A DNA stretch of 6,745 nucleotides from an uncultured Alphaproteobacteria bacterium (GTDB taxonomy: Bacteria > Pseudomonadota > Alphaproteobacteria > Rhizobiales > Ancalomicrobiaceae). Position 1 is the stretch's first letter; each line of letters starts with the position of its first letter. The stretch is from the NCBI GenBank assembly GCA_937919435.1, contig CALFRR010000007.1:1-6745 (forward strand). The letters run 5' to 3'. The notes beneath the pieces were generated by a model. That model had not been told where the DNA came from, made no database searches, and saw nothing but the letters and a program-made list of their open reading frames with translations. Positions 1 to 6,745 of this stretch are shown one piece after another. The position numbers were made by a program, and so were the translations under genes.

Positions 1-64
1 CGACGTGCCCGATCGTGCCGATGTTGCAGTGCGGCTTGTCGCGATTGAACTTTTCTTTGGCCAT
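1..64 (-). CDS. tuf: Elongation factor Tu, N-terminal fragment (cut by window edge)
   Basis: EF-Tu carries aminoacyl-tRNA to the ribosomal A site as a GTP complex in the cytoplasm. Only the first 21 codons are present, reading MAKEKFNRDKPHCNIGTIGHV. The window ends just before the expected DHGKT, so the P-loop (GHVDHGKT in the family) is cut in two. The N-terminus is typical of alphaproteobacterial EF-Tu. The ATG at 62-64 is preceded by GGAGA at 71-75 with a 6-base spacer. The gene starts 40 bases after the fusA stop, the usual last place in the str operon. Many proteobacteria carry a second tuf elsewhere, so whether this is tufA or tufB cannot be told. The fragment is short, but sequence and position agree. 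Confidence 0.95.
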   Translation of the reverse strand, partial: MAKEKFNRDKPHCNIGTIGHV

Positions 65-70
65 CGGATT

Positions 71-98
71 TCTCCGCGATCCTCAACTGAGCCGATCG
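71..98 (-). promoter_or_regulatory. tuf ribosome binding site with small stem-loop just upstream
   Basis: In the 40-base fusA-tuf spacer the Shine-Dalgarno GGAGA lies at 71-75, six bases before the tuf ATG. Immediately upstream, 77-98 can fold: CGATC (94-98) pairs with GATCG (77-81), and CTC (89-91) pairs with GAG (82-84) around an AGTT loop, leaving a GG bulge. The stem ends one base before the Shine-Dalgarno. The binding site is secure; any role for the stem-loop is inference. Confidence 0.6.
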
Positions 99-104
99 AA
101 TGGA

Positions 105-2177
<2,073 letters not shown>

Positions 2178-2182
2178 CTGAA

Positions 2183-2187
2183 ACCTC
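2183..2187 (-). promoter_or_regulatory. fusA ribosome binding site that fixes the start codon
   Basis: GAGGT at 2183-2187 lies five bases before the ATG at 2175-2177. An in-frame TTG at 2196-2198 lies upstream of this site, so starting there would not use it. This supports the 690-residue form of EF-G. Confidence 0.75.
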
Positions 2188-2213
2188 GTCGAAAGCAACG
2201 GAATGGCGGAGGA

Positions 2214-2684
2214 TCACCAGCGATAGTGAGAGAAGGCGCGGTTCGCCTCCGCCATGCGATGGGTATCCTCGCGCTTTTTCACCGCGTTGCCGCGGTTGTT
2301 CGAGGCGTCGAGCAGTTCGGCGGAGAGCCGTTCGGTCATCGTCTTCTCGTTGCGGCCGCGGGTGGCGGTCAGCAACCAACGGATCGCCAGCGCCTGACGG
2401 CGCTCGGTCCGCACTTCGACCGGCACCTGATAGGTGGCGCCGCCGACGCGACGGGAGCGAACCTCGATCTGCGGCGCGACGTTCTCGAGCGCCTGATGGA
2501 AGATCGCCAGCGGGTCCTGCCGGGTCTTCTTCTCGATCAGGTCGAAGGCGCCGTAGACGATCGATTCGGAAACCGACTTCTTGCCGTCTTCCATCACGTT
2601 ATTCATGAACTTCGAAACGACGACATCCCCGAATTTCGGATCCGGGTTGATCTCGCGCTTCTCGGCAGAATGACGACGGGACAT
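2214..2684 (-). CDS. rpsG: 30S ribosomal protein S7
   Basis: S7 is a primary 16S rRNA-binding protein that nucleates assembly of the 30S head and lies near the E-site tRNA and mRNA exit. The product is 156 residues, the common bacterial length. It begins MSRRHSAEKREINPDPKFGD and contains the typical segments FMNNVMEDGKKS, QVPVEVRTERRQALAIRWL and NNRGNAVKKREDTHRMAEANRAF (shown here only in part of its length), ending HYRW. The ATG at 2682-2684 has GAGGA at 2691-2695, six bases upstream. It sits 38 bases after rpsL and 36 before fusA. In E. coli S7 represses its own translation through a spacer of roughly 100 nt between rpsL and rpsG. The 38-base spacer here shows no obvious comparable fold, so that mode of control is doubtful in this organism. 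Confidence 0.98.
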   Translation of the reverse strand: MSRRHSAEKREINPDPKFGDVVVSKFMNNVMEDGKKSVSESIVYGAFDLIEKKTRQDPLAIFHQALENVAPQIEVRSRRVGGATYQVPVEVRTERRQALAIRWLLTATRGRNEKTMTERLSAELLDASNNRGNAVKKREDTHRMAEANRAFSHYRW

Positions 2685-2722
2685 GTGTCTTCCTCGGTCG
2701 TTCGAAACTCGTTTTTACCGGA

Positions 2723-3094
2723 TCACTTCGGACGCTTGGCGCCGTACTTCGACCGGCGCTGCTTGCGGTCCTTGACACCCTGGGTGTCGAGCACGCCGCG
2801 CAGGATGTGGTAGCGGACGCCCGGAAGGTCCTTGACGCGGCCGCCGCGGATCATCACCACCGAGTGCTCCTGAAGGTTGTGACCTTCACCCGGAATGTAA
2901 CCGATCACCTCGTGGCCGTTGGTCAGGCGAACCTTGGCGACCTTACGGAGCGCCGAGTTCGGCTTCTTCGGCGTCGTCGTGTAGACGCGAGTGCACACGC
3001 CGCGCTTCTGCGGGCAGGCCTCCATCGCCGGAACCTTGTTCCGCTTGACCGGCGCCTGCCGCGGGCTGCGGATGAGCTGGTTGATCGTCGGCAT
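2723..3094 (-). CDS. rpsL: 30S ribosomal protein S12
   Basis: S12 sits at the decoding centre of the 30S subunit and shapes codon-anticodon accuracy and streptomycin response. The product is 123 residues, normal for the family. It starts MPTINQLIRSPRQAP and contains CPQKRGVCTRVYTTTPKKPN (27-46) and GGRVKDLPGVRYH (84-96). The two lysines whose substitution commonly gives streptomycin resistance, K43 and K88, are both the wild-type Lys. D89, the residue methylthiolated by RimO in E. coli, is present. Residue 61 is His in TNGHEV, where Phe or Tyr is more usual. The ATG at 3092-3094 has AGAAGG at 3105-3110 with a ten-base spacer, somewhat long. It is the first gene of the operon, preceded by a predicted leader with a terminator-like hairpin. 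Confidence 0.98.
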   Translation of the reverse strand: MPTINQLIRSPRQAPVKRNKVPAMEACPQKRGVCTRVYTTTPKKPNSALRKVAKVRLTNGHEVIGYIPGEGHNLQEHSVVMIRGGRVKDLPGVRYHILRGVLDTQGVKDRKQRRSKYGAKRPK

Positions 3095-3121
3095 TCGTCT
3101 TCAGCCTTCTCGTGACCCGAC

Positions 3122-3135
3122 CCCCTCGCGAGGGG
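3122..3135 (-). repeat. Perfect 14-base palindrome upstream of the rpsL ribosome binding site
   Basis: The sequence CCCCTCGCGAGGGG reads identically on both strands. In RNA it would give a five-base-pair stem with a CGCG loop, ending 27 bases before the rpsL ATG and 11 bases before the AGAAGG Shine-Dalgarno. It might be a translation-control hairpin or a protein-binding site. With this base composition it could also be chance. Confidence 0.35.
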
Positions 3136-3233
3136 CCGCTGTTGACTTCCCGGCGTGCACTGGGCAACGCCCGACGGTTCCCTCGAAGGTCACCACCGGG
3201 GCGCGATCTCGTCGTTCTCGGAAGAAACGAACG

Positions 3234-3273
3234 AAAAACACCGGATCAGAGGAGCCCTTCCCCTCGTCCGGTG
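3234..3273 (-). terminator. Intrinsic terminator-like stem-loop inside the rpsL leader (candidate attenuator)
   Basis: On the minus strand CACCGGA (3267-3273) pairs perfectly with TCCGGTG (3239-3245). Inside, GAGGGG (3260-3265) pairs with CTCCTC (3249-3254) with one G-U pair, closing an AAGGG loop. A small internal loop (C against TGA) separates the two helices. TTTTT follows at once at 3234-3238, and the next bases stay T-rich. This is the standard form of a Rho-independent terminator. It lies downstream of the predicted promoter and 139 bases before rpsL, so it would either stop read-through from rpoC or attenuate str operon transcription. The structure is seen in the sequence; the function is inferred. 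Confidence 0.65.
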
Positions 3274-3306
3274 CGAAAGTCAGAGGACCGGGGTAGAACC
3301 CTGGTC
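3268..3306 (-). promoter_or_regulatory. Candidate anti-terminator region with competing hairpins
   Basis: Two folds compete just before the terminator. Hairpin A pairs GACC (3303-3306) with GGTC (3286-3289) and GGG (3299-3301) with CCC (3291-3293), with an A-C mismatch between and a TTCTA loop. Alternatively CCGGT (3287-3291) can pair with ACCGG (3268-3272), which is the 5' arm of the terminator. The octamer TCCTCTGA occurs at 3280-3287 and again at 3246-3253 inside the terminator, so the first copy could also take over the GAGG pairing. The pairings were found by eye, without energy calculation. Confidence 0.3.
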
Positions 3307-3417
3307 TTGATCCTCGGCTTTCCAATCGCGTTCCCGGCAGCGTCTCGGCGCCCTGTTCCGTCTGCGCGAAGCAAACGAAGCGCTGGCCACCGACGGGCCT
3401 GCCGTGAAAGTGAGCGG

Positions 3418-3446
3418 AACCTAACTGCGGCGCCCCGCCCCGTCAA
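3418..3446 (-). promoter_or_regulatory. Predicted sigma-70-type promoter of the rpsL-rpsG-fusA-tuf operon
   Basis: The -35 element TTGACG (3441-3446) matches the consensus in five of six positions. A 17-base GC-rich spacer separates it from TAGGTT (3418-3423), which keeps the key T, A and final T of the -10 box. An A at 3411, seven bases downstream, would be a suitable start. It is the best promoter-like pair seen on the minus strand between rpoC and rpsL. Its position after the rpoC stop and the hairpin at 3585-3624 supports independent transcription of the str operon. Confidence 0.6.
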
Positions 3447-3466
3447 GTGCCATTCCTGCCGCCGGA

Positions 3467-3501
3467 CCCCGAATTTCCGGGCGTTCGGCCGGCTTTCGGG
3501 G
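3467..3501 (-). repeat. Inverted repeat upstream of the str operon promoter
   Basis: CCCCGAA (3495-3501) pairs with TTCGGGG (3467-3473), and inside it CCGG (3489-3492) pairs with CCGG (3477-3480). The repeat ends 20 bases before the predicted -35 element. On the minus strand no T-run follows, so it is not a good intrinsic terminator in that direction. It might be part of the rpoC 3' end or a protein-binding site. Role unknown. Confidence 0.35.
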
Positions 3502-3584
3502 TTTGGGGACCCTCCGACACCGGTCACGGCACGCCGAAACCGACGTGCGGTGGCAATTCGGACGAGAGACTCGCCCCGCGAATG

Positions 3585-3624
3585 CGAATCCGGCGCCCGA
3601 GGTCTCCCCCGGGCGCCGGATTCG
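3585..3624 (-). terminator. Perfect 15-bp GC-rich stem-loop after rpoC, probable transcript end or 3' stabiliser
   Basis: CGAATCCGGCGCCCG at 3585-3599 has its exact reverse complement at 3610-3624, with a ten-base loop. The stem begins 19 bases after the rpoC stop codon. Its place and strength suggest a terminator or an RNA-stabilising 3' end for the rpoBC transcript. No T-run follows on either strand, so it is not a textbook Rho-independent terminator; it may slow polymerase, act with Rho or protect the mRNA end. Confidence 0.55.
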
Positions 3625-3643
3625 GTGACGGCGATTCTCGATC

Positions 3644-6745
<3,102 letters not shown>

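Larger units (their letters stand above)
3095..3411 (-). other. Predicted long untranslated leader of the str operon mRNA
   Basis: The region runs from the transcription start inferred from the promoter at 3418-3446 (an A near 3411) to the rpsL start, about 316 nt. Read on the minus strand it has no ATG in any frame, in keeping with an untranslated region. It contains three candidate folds: a hairpin at 3286-3306, a terminator-like stem-loop with T-run at 3234-3273, and a short palindrome at 3122-3135 close to the rpsL ribosome binding site. A 74-codon frame opening with TTG at 3325 and ending at 3101 runs through the leader, but its composition is low-complexity and it has no good ribosome binding site. 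I see no tRNA or protein gene here. The leader is inferred from sequence, not from transcript data. Confidence 0.5.

Noticed and set aside
2178..2198. Extension of EF-G by seven residues from a TTG at 2198
   Set aside because: The added residues are not part of the conserved EF-G N-terminus, and the GAGGT binding site lies between this TTG and the ATG at 2177, favouring the ATG.
3101..3325. A 74-codon TTG-start frame in the rpsL leader as a possible leader peptide
   Set aside because: It has a weak start codon and no clear Shine-Dalgarno, runs through the terminator-like hairpin, and has no run of regulatory codons of the kind seen in amino-acid attenuators.
3297..3325. A second promoter-like pair, TTGGAA and AGGGTT, in the leader
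   Set aside because: The -35 matches only four of six positions and the -10 lacks the conserved TA start, so it is much weaker than the pair at 3418-3446.

Overview
This window is a core housekeeping segment of a high-GC bacterial chromosome. All genes lie on the minus strand. In the direction of transcription they are the 3' two-thirds of rpoC (RNA polymerase beta'), a 549-base intergenic region, rpsL (ribosomal protein S12), rpsG (S7), fusA (EF-G) and the first 21 codons of a tuf gene (EF-Tu). This is the classical str operon placed directly downstream of the beta' gene. Gene order and protein sequences (S12 start MPTINQLIRSPRQAP, EF-G start MPRTHAIEDYRNFG, EF-Tu start MAKEKFNRDKPHCN) point to an alphaproteobacterium, most likely Hyphomicrobiales (Rhizobiales). 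Genus cannot be decided by eye.

Layout: tuf 1-64 (cut by the window edge); fusA 105-2177; rpsG 2214-2684; rpsL 2723-3094; leader and promoter region 3095-3643; rpoC 3644-6745 (5' end outside the window). The three spacers inside the str operon are 40, 36 and 38 bases, each carries a Shine-Dalgarno sequence, and none has a terminator, so the four genes are probably one transcript.

The only part not explained by known coding is 3095-3643. Just after the rpoC stop it has a perfect 15-bp GC-rich stem-loop. Next come another stem-loop, a promoter-like pair (TTGACG, 17 bases, TAGGTT) and then a predicted untranslated leader of about 316 nt with no ATG in any frame. In the middle of that leader sits a stem-loop followed by five T's, which looks like an intrinsic terminator about 140 bases before the rpsL start. 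Upstream sequence can pair with the terminator's 5' arm. This is the layout expected of a transcription attenuator controlling the str operon, and it is the best candidate here for undescribed biology.

The products work together in gene expression: beta' makes RNA, S12 and S7 build the 30S decoding centre and head, EF-G drives translocation and EF-Tu delivers aminoacyl-tRNA. No mobile element, CRISPR array, tRNA or rRNA gene, or sign of recent transfer was seen. All the long plus-strand frames are judged to be non-coding shadows.
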